From Endozoicomonas sp. ISHI1 (GTDB taxonomy: Bacteria; Pseudomonadota; Gammaproteobacteria; Pseudomonadales; Endozoicomonadaceae), in contig NZ_JAGRPU010000023.1 of the NCBI RefSeq assembly GCF_024606225.1, positions 32,964 through 96,963 on the forward strand: DNA of 64,000 nt. Direction: 5' to 3'. Every line of letters starts with the position of its first letter. Position 1 is the stretch's first letter. Below, piece after piece: positions 63,884 to 64,000 of the stretch. The notes beneath the pieces were generated by a model that saw only the letters and a list, made by a program, of their open reading frames with translations, was not told the origin of the DNA and ran no database searches. Made by a program: the position numbers and the translations under genes.

Positions 63884-64000
63884 ATGGATAAGAGATTAGT
63901 GAAGATAGGTGAGGCAGCTCGTTTACTTGGTACAGACCCAGTAACACTACGAAAATGGGAAAGTACAGGTGAGCTGCTTCCTGCCAGAAAGACCAAAGGC
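63884..64000 (+). CDS. tnpA: IS607-family serine recombinase (TnpA), 5' part only
   Basis: ATG 63884 opens a frame that runs off the window (39 codons seen). It begins with a MerR-like DNA-binding helix-turn-helix: VKIGEAARLLGTDPVTLRKW followed by ESTGELLPARKTKG. This N-terminal arrangement is the hallmark of IS607 transposases, whose serine-recombinase domain would follow beyond base 64000, often with a tnpB gene. A MerR-type regulator is the alternative, but the R-K-W-E-S-T-G-E-L wing is characteristic of IS607. Confidence 0.8.
   Translation, partial: MDKRLVKIGEAARLLGTDPVTLRKWESTGELLPARKTKG

Noticed and set aside
1..64000. Search by eye for CRISPR arrays, rRNA genes and prophage structural genes
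   Set aside because: No regularly spaced repeats, no rRNA sequence and no capsid, tail or terminase genes were seen in the window.

Overview
The window looks like a chromosomal segment of a marine, host-associated gammaproteobacterium. Endozoicomonas or a close Oceanospirillales relative is the best guess. The reasons are mid-range base composition, gammaproteobacterial housekeeping synteny (ftsK-lolA-rarA-crcB, yccA-tusDCBE, pdxH, tmcA), and a large ankyrin-repeat protein and other secreted effector-like proteins set between housekeeping genes. The genus is an inference from gene content; no 16S gene is present.

Region 1-10.1 kb is a surface-glycan locus. A capsule ABC exporter (kpsM, kpsT, the latter cut by the window edge) and a sialic-acid-type operon (neuB-neuC-neuA, a TPR-like protein, two GT-B-like putative glycosyltransferases) are both read leftwards. 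Between them lies a rightward hexapeptide acyltransferase with its own strong promoter. Each leftward operon begins with a related leader carrying a promoter and an exact ops element (GGCGGTAGCGT), so both are probably controlled by RfaH. A terminator-like hairpin separates neuB from neuC, and a 167-bp palindromic element sits inside the kpsMT leader. The glycosyltransferase part is markedly A/T-rich, suggesting acquisition. A HigB/HigA-type toxin-antitoxin pair and tRNA-Pro(GGG) follow.

Region 11.4-32.4 kb is mostly core. It holds a periplasmic cyclophilin, a tandem-rhodanese lipoprotein without active-site cysteines overlapping tmcA, glutaredoxin, a coiled-coil membrane protein, a Tus-like terminator protein behind pdxH, an AbgT-family transporter, a pitrilysin-like lipoprotein protease, a 2-hydroxycarboxylate transporter, an HIBYL-CoA-hydrolase-like enzyme and a short-chain dehydrogenase. 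A probable aldehyde-detoxification set (DJ-1/PfpI, YqhD, CurA-like reductase) lies divergent from a LysR regulator.

Region 32.5-46.5 kb is accessory and most unusual. It has a 1308-residue exported protein ending in a complete TatD nuclease domain, and, after two tRNA-Ser(TGA) genes and yccA-tusDCBE, an ankyrin-repeat protein flanked by two paralogous methyltransferase-like genes with related upstream regions. A TetR regulator and an RND efflux pair follow.

Region 50.9-64 kb holds small exported proteins, an RRM RNA-binding protein, a C45-type hydrolase and ftsK-lolA-rarA. An inverted methyltransferase gene and crcB come next. Instead of the expected serS, crcB is followed by a tandem duplication (period about 1761 bp) of a lipoprotein/coiled-coil gene. 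The window ends in the serine recombinase gene of an IS607-type element.
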